A stretch of DNA of 64,000 nucleotides, taken from Corynebacterium sp. P3-F1. GTDB lineage: Bacteria; Actinomycetota; Actinomycetes; Mycobacteriales; Mycobacteriaceae. The position numbers and the translations under genes are program-made. Position 1 is the stretch's first letter; the number at the start of each line of letters is the position of its first letter. The stretch covers positions 1,426,001-1,490,000 of the forward strand of contig NZ_CP129965.1 in NCBI RefSeq assembly GCF_030503635.1, given 5' to 3'. The notes under the pieces are model-generated. The model did not search any database and was not told where the DNA came from. It worked only from the letters and a program-made list of their open reading frames with translations. Shown here piece by piece: positions 44,578 through 53,858 of the stretch.

Positions 44578-45669
44578 GTGTCACAGACTACCGTTGTTGT
44601 GGTGGCTGAAACATCTGCGACTCATCTGGATTTGGAGCCTTTGGACGGCGTTCGCCTCAAGGATTTGACCACGTTGCGCGTGGGAGGGGCGCCACGTGCC
44701 GCGTGGCGGGCACGTACGGCGGAACAGTTCGCGCGCGCAGTCGAGCTTCTCGACGCCGCAGGCGATCCCCTGATCATTCTCGGAGGCGGATCGAATCTCG
44801 TGGTGGCTGACGGTGACCTTGATCTGACCGTCGTGGTCGCGGGCAACGACTCGATCGAGGTGCTGCAAGGCGGTGTGGTGCGCGCCGGCGCTGGAGCAGT
44901 GTGGGACGACGTCGTCGCTGCTGCGGTGGAGGCGGGCCTATCCGGCATTGAGACGTTGTCGGGAATTCCGGGGTCAGCGGGCGCGACACCGGTGCAGAAC
45001 GTCGGTGCCTACGGGGCCGAGGTCTCGGACGTGCTCACCCGGGTGCGCCTGTACGACCGCGAGACGCGGGAGATTGAATGGGTTCCGGCCAGTGACTTAG
45101 ATCTGGCGTACCGCTATTCCAACCTGAAATTCACCGGTCGCGCTGTCGTGTTGGAGATTGAGCTGCAGTTGGCGCCGTCGGAATTGTCCATTCCTCTTCG
45201 CCACCTGGGTGGGGAGCAACTGCCATTAGCGCAAGCACGCGAGGAAATCCTCCGCGTTCGCGCCGCGAAAGGTATGGTCCTCGACCCGCAGGACCACGAC
45301 ACATGGTCGGCGGGGTCGTTTTTCACCAACCCGGTCGTGGCGCCGGAATTGGCCGACGAGATCGCCCGCGCTGTGGAGACTGAGCGGCCGGGCGAGGGGG
45401 TGTCCATGCCCCGCTTCCCTCAGCCGGATGGTCAGGTCAAGCTGTCCGCGGCGTGGCTCATCGAGCGCGCCGGGTTCCACAAAGGGTTCCCAGACGAGGA
45501 TGCCCCCGCCCGGTTGTCCACCAAGCACACTCTGGCGTTGACGAACAGGGGAAAGGCGGGGGCAGACGACGTCGTTAAGCTGGCGCGCACTGTGCGTGAC
45601 GGTGTGCGCGAGCGTTTCGGTGTCGGGCTCGTGCCCGAACCTGTGTGGATCGGGCTGACGCTCGACTAG
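44566..45669 (+). CDS. murB: UDP-N-acetylmuramate dehydrogenase
   Basis: Flavoenzyme that makes UDP-MurNAc in peptidoglycan synthesis, 367 residues from ATG 44566. FAD binding is seen in LIILGGGSNLVVAD and GIPGSAGATPVQNVGAYG; the catalytic Ser is in WSAGSFFTNPV; C-terminal parts are SAAWLIERAGFHKG and LSTKHTLAL. The start is uncertain: GTG 44578 or 44599 would avoid overlap with the divergent gene. It is convergent with the acyl-CoA ligase gene. Confidence 0.94.
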   Translation: MSSHVSQTTVVVVAETSATHLDLEPLDGVRLKDLTTLRVGGAPRAAWRARTAEQFARAVELLDAAGDPLIILGGGSNLVVADGDLDLTVVVAGNDSIEVLQGGVVRAGAGAVWDDVVAAAVEAGLSGIETLSGIPGSAGATPVQNVGAYGAEVSDVLTRVRLYDRETREIEWVPASDLDLAYRYSNLKFTGRAVVLEIELQLAPSELSIPLRHLGGEQLPLAQAREEILRVRAAKGMVLDPQDHDTWSAGSFFTNPVVAPELADEIARAVETERPGEGVSMPRFPQPDGQVKLSAAWLIERAGFHKGFPDEDAPARLSTKHTLALTNRGKAGADDVVKLARTVRDGVRERFGVGLVPEPVWIGLTLD

Positions 45670-45705
45670 CCACCGAGTTTTCTCGCTGGCTGCTCAGTCG
45701 CTTTA

Positions 45706-47604
45706 TTAGCTGTCCTCTTCGAGGCGGTGGCGGCCGGCGTCGTCGGCGTCGGTGCCTGCCTCGGCAGCGTCAGCTTCCGGCGTTGCGTCGCCGCGAGATT
45801 TCTCCAACGACCAGCCGTTCTCCTTTTCGCCCTTCTCCACCTCTTCCGGCGACGGCTCCTCGGGCGTGCCCTCGGCGTTCTCACCGTCGGCGGCCGTGCC
45901 TGCGTTGAGGCGGTCGATGAGCGACTGCTGCACCTCGCGGCGGCGGATCTTGCCGGTCATGTCGCGGTTGAGTTCCTCGAAGTGGTAGAAGGTGCGCGGC
46001 ACCTTGTACGGGGTGAGGCGCTCGCGGGCGTAATCCTGCAGACCCTGCGGATCCAGCGCGGCACCTTCCTCAAGGGTGACGCAGGCAACGACGTCCTCGG
46101 AGCCGTCCTCGCGCGGGCGGCCCACAACGGCGATGTCGGCGATGTCGCGGTGCGCGCGCATCACGTTTTCCACCTCATCCGGGTAGACGTTGAAGCCGCC
46201 GGTGATGATCATCTCCTTGATGCGGGAGACCAGGCGGATCCAGCCGTCTTCCTCCATGACACCCATGTCGCCGGTGCGGAAGTAGCCGTCGACGAAAGCC
46301 TTCTCGTTTGCCTCCGGCTTGTTCAAGTACCCCTTCATCACCTGGGGGCCTTTGACAATGAGCTCGCCCGGCTCGCCGTCCGGCATCAGCTCAGCCGGGT
46401 TGTCCGGGTTGACAATGCGCACGAGCGTGTTCGGGAACGGAACGCCGACGTAGCCCGGGCGGCGGCTGCCGTCCATCGGGTTCGCAGTGACAATCGGGGC
46501 GGTCTCGGTGAGGCCGTAACCTTCAACCAGCTTGCCGCCGGTGACCTTCTCCCATGCCTCGACCGTGGAGATCGGCAGGGTGGATGCGCCGGAGAAGGAG
46601 TTGCGGATGGACGTCAGCTTCTGACCCTTCTCCTGTGCCGAGGCAGCAATGCGCTGGTACAGGGTGGGCACGCCGGGGACGAAGGTCGGCGGGTTGCGCT
46701 TCAGGGCGTCCTGGATGAGGTCCGGTTCCGGAGACGGCAGAAGGGTGATTTCCGCGCCGACCAGCAGGCCCAGGCCGAGGTTGAGGGCGAGGCCGTAGAC
46801 GTGGAACAGCGGCAGGACCGCCAAGACCTTTTCATCCTCCTTGCCCAGGTCCTTCATCCAGGCTCGGCCAGCCTTCATCTGGTGGTTGAAGTTCCCGTGG
46901 GTGATCTGGGCGCCCTTCGGCTCGCCGGTGGTGCCGGACGTGTACAGGATGACGGCCGTGGTGTCCTGGTCGATGTCCGGGTTTTCCAGGTTGTGGCCTT
47001 CGCCGCCGATTGCTGCCGACAGCAGGGTCTCGAATGCGATGGTGTCTGGGGCCGGGCCGGAGAGCTTCTTGCGGGATTCGCGCAGCTTCTTCAGCGGCAC
47101 GTACTTGAGTGCCAGCTCCATGTACTTCGGCATGGCCTTGGTCATGTCGACGGAAACGATGGTCTCCAGCGGAGTGTCATTGCGCAGTTCCGCCAGGTTC
47201 TCCACGGCCTTGTCCCACATGACCGCTACGCGGGCACCGTGGTCGTTGAACTGGCCGCGCAGTTCGTGTGCCGTGTACAGCGGGTTGTGCGCGACGACGG
47301 ATGCGCCGAGGCGCAGGACCGCGAGGAAGGAAATGACGAACTGGGGGCAGTTCGGCATGACCAAGGCGACGCGGTCGCCGGGACGGACACCGAAGGCCTT
47401 CAGGCCCGCGGCGCAGCTGCGGACCTGCTTATCCAGCTCGGAGTACGTGATGGTGCGGCCGAAGAACCACATAGCGTTCTTGTAGGACCGCTTGGACAAC
47501 GTCTCTTCATAGAGGTCCAGAATGGTGTCGTCGCCGAGGTCGACCTCCGGCGGGGTCCACTCTGCGTAGCTCGACAGCCAGGCTTTTTCTTCGAATGCCG
47601 ACAT
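45706..47604 (-). CDS. fadD: Long-chain fatty acid-CoA ligase
   Basis: Acyl-adenylate-forming enzyme of 632 residues. ATG 47604 has GGAGGG seven bases upstream. The ANL motifs are intact: YTSGTTGEPKGA (P-loop), GYGLTETAP (adenine), GDMGVMEEDGWI and the hinge RIKEMIITGGFNVYP, with the catalytic Lys in MTGKIRRRE. The last roughly 60 residues after the usual end form an acidic, Glu/Ala-rich low-complexity tail (TPEADAAEAGTDADD). The acyl substrate cannot be predicted. Confidence 0.93.
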   Translation of the reverse strand: MSAFEEKAWLSSYAEWTPPEVDLGDDTILDLYEETLSKRSYKNAMWFFGRTITYSELDKQVRSCAAGLKAFGVRPGDRVALVMPNCPQFVISFLAVLRLGASVVAHNPLYTAHELRGQFNDHGARVAVMWDKAVENLAELRNDTPLETIVSVDMTKAMPKYMELALKYVPLKKLRESRKKLSGPAPDTIAFETLLSAAIGGEGHNLENPDIDQDTTAVILYTSGTTGEPKGAQITHGNFNHQMKAGRAWMKDLGKEDEKVLAVLPLFHVYGLALNLGLGLLVGAEITLLPSPEPDLIQDALKRNPPTFVPGVPTLYQRIAASAQEKGQKLTSIRNSFSGASTLPISTVEAWEKVTGGKLVEGYGLTETAPIVTANPMDGSRRPGYVGVPFPNTLVRIVNPDNPAELMPDGEPGELIVKGPQVMKGYLNKPEANEKAFVDGYFRTGDMGVMEEDGWIRLVSRIKEMIITGGFNVYPDEVENVMRAHRDIADIAVVGRPREDGSEDVVACVTLEEGAALDPQGLQDYARERLTPYKVPRTFYHFEELNRDMTGKIRRREVQQSLIDRLNAGTAADGENAEGTPEEPSPEEVEKGEKENGWSLEKSRGDATPEADAAEAGTDADDAGRHRLEEDS

Positions 47605-47876
47605 TGTTCTGCCCTCCATGTAGGTGTCTCGTTGGTTGGTCGTACGGCGATCAGTAAATTCCCGATTGATTTACTTCGACAAAGTATATAAGTGATTTCA
47701 GTAGCTTGTCAGATAATTTATGATCTTGGTCACGAAAAGGGGGCAAAAGGGACTCACATCTCGATGCCTCTTCGCTGCGCACTGAAGTAGACATTCCCGC
47801 CCACATGCGCGCATCCACCCCACGTAGTGTCGCGGTAGAAGAACACTCATCAGCCAAATGCCTTGGGGGAGAGCAC
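47605..47876. other. Intergenic region, about 270 bases
   Basis: AT-rich in the first half (47640-47740), where promoters of the divergent fadD and ParA-like genes must lie. No gene or hairpin terminator is seen. Confidence 0.4.
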
Positions 47877-49052
47877 GTGACTGACATGCAAACCGAGATG
47901 CAGTACCGCAGGTACGCGAACACCGGATTGGGGGAGTGGGTGCCGGAGATCGGCGCAGGATTGAGTCACGCACCCGATAGCCAAGCGGCCCCGGGCCAAT
48001 CCATTGCCGCTGTTGACTCGGCCGGCCCGTCCGGCTTCGCCGACCCGGTTGTCTTCGCCCGTCCGGCTGACCCAGCCGCTACAGCTGGACCGGTTGATGC
48101 AGCGGAATTACCGCATGGACAGGGGTCACGAACGCTCGACCGCATCGACATTGTGCGGCCGGTGAAGGCACCGCCGCGGCAGGGGTGGCGGAAACTTGTG
48201 CACGGGGCGACGGGCGGCAAGGTCAACCCGGGCCAGTCGCTGCGGGAGCAGCAGCGGGCGCGGGTCACCGAGGCGATCCGCACGCCGCTGCGCGGGGATT
48301 ACCGGATTGCGGTCATGTCGCTCAAGGGCGGGGTAGGAAAGACCACCACCACGGTCGCCTTGGGGTCAGTGCTGGCTCAAACGCGCGGGGACCGAGTGAT
48401 CGCCATCGATGCAAACCCGGACTTCGGCACACTCGCTCAGCGAGTGGCCGCACCGGGCCCGGCGACGATTCGAGATCTGCTCGGCGCAGAGGACACATCG
48501 AGGTACCCGCAGATCAAAGCATTCGCGACACAGGGTGCGTCTCGCCTGGAAGTGATTGGCAGTGAACGTGATCCTGCAGTGTCCGAGGCCTTCAGTGAGG
48601 ATGATTACCGCCGCGCGGTGGATATCCTCCAGCACCATTACAACCTCATCCTGACAGACTGCGGCACGGGGTTGATGCATTCGGCAATGGCGGGCGTTCT
48701 GGATTTGGCTAATACGCTGGTCCTCGTTTCCTCACCGGCGTTGGACGGGGCACAGTCGGCCTCGGCCACCCTGGACTGGCTGGAACTGCATGGTTACGGC
48801 CGTCTGGCAGCGAACTCTGTCGTGGTGGTCACTGCACCGTCCTCGCCGAAAGCAGCAGTGAACATGGATCGTGTGATCTCGCACTTCGCCGCCCGCACAC
48901 GCGCCGTTCAAGTTGTGCCGTACGATCCGCATCTCGCAGAAGGGGCCGTGGTGGATCTCGAGCGGCTGCGGCCAAACACGCTGCGCGCGTACCGGAATTT
49001 GGCGGCGACGATCGCCGTCGATTTCGGGCAATGGCACAAGCACGCGAGGTGA
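47877..49052 (+). CDS. MinD/ParA-like P-loop ATPase
   Basis: ATPase of 391 residues starting with GTG 47877 after GGGGGAGA. The first roughly 135 residues are Pro/Ala-rich and low complexity (FADPVVFARPADPAATAG). The ATPase domain has the deviant Walker A KGGVGKTTT, switch I VIAIDANPDFGTL and Walker B-like LILTDCGTG. There is no ParB or MinE-like partner and no ESX gene nearby, so the target is unknown; N-terminal extended ATPases of this type (EspI-like) occur in ESX loci. Confidence 0.8.
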   Translation: MTDMQTEMQYRRYANTGLGEWVPEIGAGLSHAPDSQAAPGQSIAAVDSAGPSGFADPVVFARPADPAATAGPVDAAELPHGQGSRTLDRIDIVRPVKAPPRQGWRKLVHGATGGKVNPGQSLREQQRARVTEAIRTPLRGDYRIAVMSLKGGVGKTTTTVALGSVLAQTRGDRVIAIDANPDFGTLAQRVAAPGPATIRDLLGAEDTSRYPQIKAFATQGASRLEVIGSERDPAVSEAFSEDDYRRAVDILQHHYNLILTDCGTGLMHSAMAGVLDLANTLVLVSSPALDGAQSASATLDWLELHGYGRLAANSVVVVTAPSSPKAAVNMDRVISHFAARTRAVQVVPYDPHLAEGAVVDLERLRPNTLRAYRNLAATIAVDFGQWHKHAR

Positions 49053-49111
49053 TCCTGTAGTTACGAGCAATCGAGCAACGGCGGATCTTCGGGCTTTCTA
49101 GACTTGTGCTC

Positions 49112-50383
49112 ATGCGCGTCGCGATGATCTCAATGCACACCTCTCCGCTCGAGCAGCCGGGCTCCGGCGATGCGGGCGGAATGAATGTCTACGTGCTCAA
49201 CCTCGCACGTGAACTCGCCGCAACTGGAATCGAGGTGGATGTCTTCACCCGGGCCACACGGCCGAGCCAAGGTGAGGTGGTCCGCGTCTGTGACGGGTTG
49301 CGGGTGGTCAATGTCGTGGCCGGCCCGTACGAAGGGTTGGCAAAAGAGGAGCTTCATACTCAGCTAGCAGCCTTCGCTGGCGGTGTCGTGCAGTTCGCCC
49401 GGCAGGAAAACCGCGATTATGACCTGATCCACTCCCACTACTGGCTCTCCGGTCAGATAGGGTGGCTGCTGCGTGATCTGGCGCGGGTACCCCTGATCCA
49501 CACGGGGCACACTTGGGCGGCGGTGAAGAATGCGGCGCAGAAACAAGCGGGCGGCGATTCACCCGAGACAGAGGCGCGCAGGATCTGCGAGCAGCAGTTG
49601 GTGGACAATGCGGACGTGCTGGTGGTCAACACCGAAGATGAGATCGACCAGTTGAGCCACCACTACGATGCCGATCCCTCGCGCATCCGGGTTGTCACTC
49701 CGGGCGCGGACACGCGCCTATTCACCCCCGGAACGAACCGCAACACGGAGTTGGCGCGGCGTCACCTGGGTATTCCGCTGGACAGCCAGGTCGTGGCGTT
49801 CGTCGGACGTTTGCAGGAGTTCAAGGGGCCGCAAGTGCTTTTGCGGGCGGTCGCCGAAATCGTGGAGCGGGACCCGGAGCGCAACTTGCGGGTGATTCTG
49901 TGTGGTGGGGCGTCGGGAAGCGATTCGTCCGTGGATTGCTACCGTGCGCTCGCGCACAAGCTGGGCTTAAGCCGCACCGTGCGGTTTTTGGGCCCGCGCC
50001 CGCCGGAGGAATTGGTGGACATTTACCGGGCTGCGGATCTGCTTGCGGTGCCTAGCTACAACGAATCATTCGGCCTTGTCGCGGTCGAGGCGCAGGCCAC
50101 CGGTACTCCGGTCGTGGCTGCACGGGTAGGCGGGTTGCCGCTCGCCGTTGCGGACGGGGAAACGGGTGTGCTTGTCAGCGGGCACGAGGCAGAGGCGTGG
50201 GCCGACGCGATTGCGGGCCTGCTTGACGACGACGTCCGGCGCCTCGCCATGGCCGAAGCCGCAGTCGCCCGCGCCGCACGGTTCAGTTGGTCCGAATCCG
50301 CTGCGAGCCTGGCGCAGGTGTATGAGCAGACGCGCGCAGGCTTTCAGCCGGCGACGGAGCGCCGGCGCGCCACGGGCGACTAG
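49112..50383 (+). CDS. mshA: D-inositol-3-phosphate glycosyltransferase
   Basis: First enzyme of mycothiol synthesis: transfers GlcNAc to inositol-3-phosphate. It has 423 residues from ATG 49112, where the conserved start [19 protein letters not shown] begins; GTG 49106 is possible. GT-B features are [48 protein letters not shown] and the donor-site [18 protein letters not shown]. It supplies mycothiol used by the mscR enzyme elsewhere in this window. A TAGACT element just upstream would make a nearly leaderless transcript. Confidence 0.96.
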   Translation: MRVAMISMHTSPLEQPGSGDAGGMNVYVLNLARELAATGIEVDVFTRATRPSQGEVVRVCDGLRVVNVVAGPYEGLAKEELHTQLAAFAGGVVQFARQENRDYDLIHSHYWLSGQIGWLLRDLARVPLIHTGHTWAAVKNAAQKQAGGDSPETEARRICEQQLVDNADVLVVNTEDEIDQLSHHYDADPSRIRVVTPGADTRLFTPGTNRNTELARRHLGIPLDSQVVAFVGRLQEFKGPQVLLRAVAEIVERDPERNLRVILCGGASGSDSSVDCYRALAHKLGLSRTVRFLGPRPPEELVDIYRAADLLAVPSYNESFGLVAVEAQATGTPVVAARVGGLPLAVADGETGVLVSGHEAEAWADAIAGLLDDDVRRLAMAEAAVARAARFSWSESAASLAQVYEQTRAGFQPATERRRATGD

Positions 50384-50389
50384 TAGCTT

Positions 50390-51661
50390 TTAGTTGTAAC
50401 CGAGCTCGTCGAGCGCCCAGTTCAGGCCGGCGCCGGCGATGTTGTCGGCGTGAGCGGATGCGTAGGACCCGACGGCGTTGTTGAAGCTGTGAGCCGCATC
50501 GCCGACCTCTGCGGGAGTGGCCTCGCCGGCAGCGAGGGCAACAGCGGCGGAGACAGCGAAGGTCTGCGTATCGCCGGCGATGGCGGCTGCGTCCTGCTTC
50601 GCGGCGTTGACAGCAGTATCGAACTGCTGCTTCGGCGTGGGCGGGGTGAGCTGTTCTGCGGTGAACGAGGGGTTGTTGTCCAGCAGATACTGCTCGATCT
50701 CGGCATTCTCTTCAGCGGCGGGGACGAAGTCGGCGCGAATATCCCCCGGAGCAGCCGGCGTGAACTTCTCGTTGACCTTGCCGTCGGGAATGTCGTATCC
50801 GCTTTCGATCGCACGGTCGGCGCGTTGGGCAGCACCGAGTGGGCCCACACCCATTGATGTCATGCCCACGATCTGGCCATTTGACGGATCGAAATTCACC
50901 CCGCCGGAATCGCCCGGGGCGTAATCGAGCCCCCAGCTCCACACGGTTTCGGAGGTGTACAGCAGTTGGACGCCGCACTTCCGGCTTCCCACGGAACCGT
51001 CCTTGCACAGCGGCTGGCCGAAGTTGTCCAGACGGAACTCGCCGGGAGCGAGAGTGGGGTAGTCGCGGACCCCGGTCAAGTGAACTGGTCTGCTCGGCTG
51101 GCCGCCGAAGCGGTCCCGGGATGCCGCGGCACCGTCGACCGGTGTCGAGGGATCCAACACGACTACTCCCCAGTCCGTGGAGTTGCGGGCTTTGCGGGTG
51201 GCCACTGATAAGCCGTCGTACCCGCCGGGAACGTTGACCGTGCGCACGAGACCGACTGTTCCCACTTTCTGGTAGCCGCCTCGGACCGGGGCGTAGACAT
51301 CTTGCCCCATAACAACGCCCTGATCCGACACGCCTGCCAGGCAGTGCCCGGATGTGAGCATGATCCGCTGTGTTCCGCCGTTTTCTAACGTGACATCGCC
51401 GACCGGCCCTTGCGAACACACCGTGGTGAACGTCTCCGGGTGAGTGCGCACCCCGGTCGATTCAAGGACGCTCGGCTGATCCGGGCCGAATGGGTGCTCC
51501 TGGTCGTACGGGCGGACGCGCATCGGTGCTCCCGGAGCGGCGGTGGCGCCTGCCGGGGTCTCTCTACTGGTACCGGGATCCGGTGCCGCCTGAGCTACTG
51601 GAATGGTGCTCAGTACGAGACTGAGGAGGGCAACTGGAGAAAGGATTCGACGCACGATCAC
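50390..51661 (-). CDS. Secreted chymotrypsin-like serine protease
   Basis: Exported protein of 423 residues with a signal peptide (LLSLVLSTIPVAQAAPD, cleavage after AQA). The S1-fold triad is visible: His in LTSGHC, Asp in STDWGVVVLD, Ser in APGDSGG. Cys pairs (VCSQG with SGHC; LCKDG with KCGV) should form disulfides. After the protease domain a C-terminal region of about 130 residues is Ala-rich and helical (QFDTAVNAAKQDAAAIAGD). The target is unknown. It is convergent with mshA with only six bases between. Confidence 0.87.
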   Translation of the reverse strand: MIVRRILSPVALLSLVLSTIPVAQAAPDPGTSRETPAGATAAPGAPMRVRPYDQEHPFGPDQPSVLESTGVRTHPETFTTVCSQGPVGDVTLENGGTQRIMLTSGHCLAGVSDQGVVMGQDVYAPVRGGYQKVGTVGLVRTVNVPGGYDGLSVATRKARNSTDWGVVVLDPSTPVDGAAASRDRFGGQPSRPVHLTGVRDYPTLAPGEFRLDNFGQPLCKDGSVGSRKCGVQLLYTSETVWSWGLDYAPGDSGGVNFDPSNGQIVGMTSMGVGPLGAAQRADRAIESGYDIPDGKVNEKFTPAAPGDIRADFVPAAEENAEIEQYLLDNNPSFTAEQLTPPTPKQQFDTAVNAAKQDAAAIAGDTQTFAVSAAVALAAGEATPAEVGDAAHSFNNAVGSYASAHADNIAGAGLNWALDELGYN

Positions 51662-51791
51662 ACAAGTGAATGTAGAACACTTCGGTCACTTCCGTGGCAC
51701 GGCAATCCTGTGAATCGTGTTGTTCCAGTTGAGGCCACAGAACACTCATTTTTGGCAGCGGAAGGCGCGCGAAACTGGCATGCTGGAGGCC

Positions 51792-52538
51792 ATGAGCAAT
51801 GGAAAGTTGATCCTTGTCCGCCACGGTCAAAGCAAGTGGAACGAATCCAACCAGTTCACCGGATGGGTCGATGTCGACCTGACCGAAAAAGGCGAAGCTG
51901 AAGCTGTCAACGCAGGAAAGCTGATGAAGGAAAAGGGGATCCTCCCCGACATCGTTTTCACTTCCCTGCTGCGCCGAGCTATCCGTACCGCCAACATTGC
52001 CCTCAACGAGGCTGACCGGCACTGGATCCCGGTCGAGCGCAACTGGCGTCTCAATGAGCGTCACTACGGCAAACTGCAAGGCCTGAACAAGGCTGAGATC
52101 CGCGAAGAATTCGGGGAAGAGCAGTTCATGGAATGGCGCCGTTCCTACGACACTCCGCCCCCGGAGATCGAACCAGACAACCAGTACGCGCAGACCGATG
52201 ACCCGCGCTATTACTTCCTGCCTGAGGTGCCCCGCACCGAGTGCCTCAAGGACGTGGTGGAGCGTTTCACTCCGTACTACATCGACTCTGTTCTGCCGCA
52301 GGTGCTCGCCGGAAAGAACGTCATGATCGCCGCGCACGGTAACTCTCTGCGCGCTCTGGTGAAGTACCTGGACAACATTTCCGACGAGGACATCGCCGGC
52401 TTGAACATCCCGACGGGTATGCCGCTGGTTTACGAGTTCGACGCTGACGGCAACGTGATCAACCCGGGCGGCACCTACCTCGACCCGGAAGCTGCGGCCG
52501 AAGGCGCAGCTGCAGTGGCAAACCAGGGGAATAAGTAG
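51792..52538 (+). CDS. gpmA: 2,3-bisphosphoglycerate-dependent phosphoglycerate mutase
   Basis: Glycolytic enzyme of 248 residues. The phospho-accepting His is in [11 protein letters not shown], with [12 protein letters not shown] and the second His in [15 protein letters not shown]. The ATG 51792 is close behind GGAGG (51784); ATG 51780 is an alternative. It is eight bases before senX3, the same gene pair as in mycobacteria. Confidence 0.96.
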   Translation: MSNGKLILVRHGQSKWNESNQFTGWVDVDLTEKGEAEAVNAGKLMKEKGILPDIVFTSLLRRAIRTANIALNEADRHWIPVERNWRLNERHYGKLQGLNKAEIREEFGEEQFMEWRRSYDTPPPEIEPDNQYAQTDDPRYYFLPEVPRTECLKDVVERFTPYYIDSVLPQVLAGKNVMIAAHGNSLRALVKYLDNISDEDIAGLNIPTGMPLVYEFDADGNVINPGGTYLDPEAAAEGAAAVANQGNK

Positions 52539-52546
52539 AACGCTTC

Positions 52547-53818
52547 GTGAGCACCGTGACCGCTTTTCTTGCGGGAGCGTTGGTATCTGCCCTCGCCGCA
52601 GCTGGAGCCGGCTGGTTCCGTCAGCGGCGGGGGCGAAACCGTGCGCAGGCGACTGTCGACGACACGAAAGTCCGCACGGTCAGCCAAATCCTGCATTTAG
52701 TCATCCAAGGGTCGCCGACCGGTATCACCGTTGTCGACCGCAAGGGTGAAGTGATCCTGTCCAACTCGGCAGCGCACCACATGTCCATCGTGCACGACCG
52801 CACCTTGAACCCGGAAGTGTGGAACGTGGGCAAGAAAGTCTTCCAAGACAAGGAAGCGCGCGTTTTGGACATGAATCTGAAGCACCGGTTCACCGGGAGC
52901 CGCGTGAACAATGTCAGCGCGGTGGCCCAGCCGCTGACGCTGTCCGAATCCGACTACATCATCGTTTATTCCATGGACGAGTCGGAGAACGTGCGTATGG
53001 AAGCCGCGCGCCGCGACTTCGTGGCCAACGTGTCGCACGAGCTGAAAACCCCTGTCGGCGGCATGTCTCTGTTGGCTGAAGCGCTGCTGGAAGACCCAAG
53101 TGACCCCGACTTGGTCACTTATTTCGGCGAGAAGCTGCTGGGAGAGGCACGCCGGATGGGTGCGATGATCACCGACCTGATCAATCTGTCGAAGCTGCAG
53201 GGTGCAGAAGCTTTGCCGGAAATGGCGCCTGTGCGCGTGGACGACATTATCGACGAGGCGGTGGAGCGTAACCAGCTCTCAGCGGAAGGCCACGAGATCG
53301 AGCTGACCCGCGGTGAGCGTTGCGACACGCACGTGATGGGTGACAAGTCGATGCTTGTCACTGCCTTGTCCAATTTGATTTCCAACGCGATCAATTACTC
53401 GCCGAAAGGCCACCCGGTGAGCGTGACCCAGAAGGTCGTGCGGGATTCAGTGGTTCTTATCCGTGTGACCGACCGCGGCATCGGCATCGCACCAGAGGAC
53501 CAAAAACGGGTGTTCGAGCGGTTCTTCCGGGTGGACAAGGCTCGTTCGCGCCAAACCGGCGGGACGGGGCTGGGATTAGCCATCGTTAAGCATGTGGTGG
53601 CAAATCATGGCGGTAATATCAAGTTGTGGTCGCGGCTTGGAACAGGGTCCACGTTCACGATCGAACTGCCGGTCTTCGCCCCGGATAAGCTCGCATCAGC
53701 GGTGGTCCCGACCGAGATTGCGGATTTGGACGGCTCCGTGAGCGGAGACGAACCGGGCACGCAGAAGGCCCGCCGGGTGAGCCGCACAGCAGCGCACCCG
53801 CAGGACCATGAAGGCTAG
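52547..53818 (+). CDS. senX3: Sensor histidine kinase SenX3
   Basis: Membrane sensor of the phosphate-responsive SenX3-RegX3 system, 423 residues, GTG start. It has one N-terminal membrane segment (TAFLAGALVSALAAAGAGWF), a PAS-like domain (GITVVDRKGEVILSNSAA), the HisKA box VSHELKTPVGGMSLL and ATPase boxes N (ALSNLISNAINYS), G1 (VTDRGIGIAPED) and G2 (GGTGLGLAIV). The mycobacterial protein is usually shown with two membrane segments; only one is evident here. Its stop lies in a 10-bp tandem repeat. Confidence 0.93.
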   Translation: MSTVTAFLAGALVSALAAAGAGWFRQRRGRNRAQATVDDTKVRTVSQILHLVIQGSPTGITVVDRKGEVILSNSAAHHMSIVHDRTLNPEVWNVGKKVFQDKEARVLDMNLKHRFTGSRVNNVSAVAQPLTLSESDYIIVYSMDESENVRMEAARRDFVANVSHELKTPVGGMSLLAEALLEDPSDPDLVTYFGEKLLGEARRMGAMITDLINLSKLQGAEALPEMAPVRVDDIIDEAVERNQLSAEGHEIELTRGERCDTHVMGDKSMLVTALSNLISNAINYSPKGHPVSVTQKVVRDSVVLIRVTDRGIGIAPEDQKRVFERFFRVDKARSRQTGGTGLGLAIVKHVVANHGGNIKLWSRLGTGSTFTIELPVFAPDKLASAVVPTEIADLDGSVSGDEPGTQKARRVSRTAAHPQDHEG

Positions 53819-53850
53819 CGCAGGCTAGTGAAGGCTAGAGAAGGTTAAGG
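53811..53850 (+). repeat. Four 10-bp tandem repeats at the senX3-regX3 junction
   Basis: Units AAGGCTAGCG, CAGGCTAGTG, AAGGCTAGAG and AAGGTTAAGG run from 53811 to 53850. They cover the senX3 stop (TAG 53816-53818) and end in an AAGG that can act as the regX3 ribosome site. Confidence 0.85.
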
Positions 53851-53858
53851 AATCGCAC

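Noticed and set aside
45727..47691. Open frame of 654 codons on the plus strand opposite fadD
   Set aside because: Antisense shadow in GC-rich coding DNA; the acyl-CoA ligase motifs on the other strand are complete.
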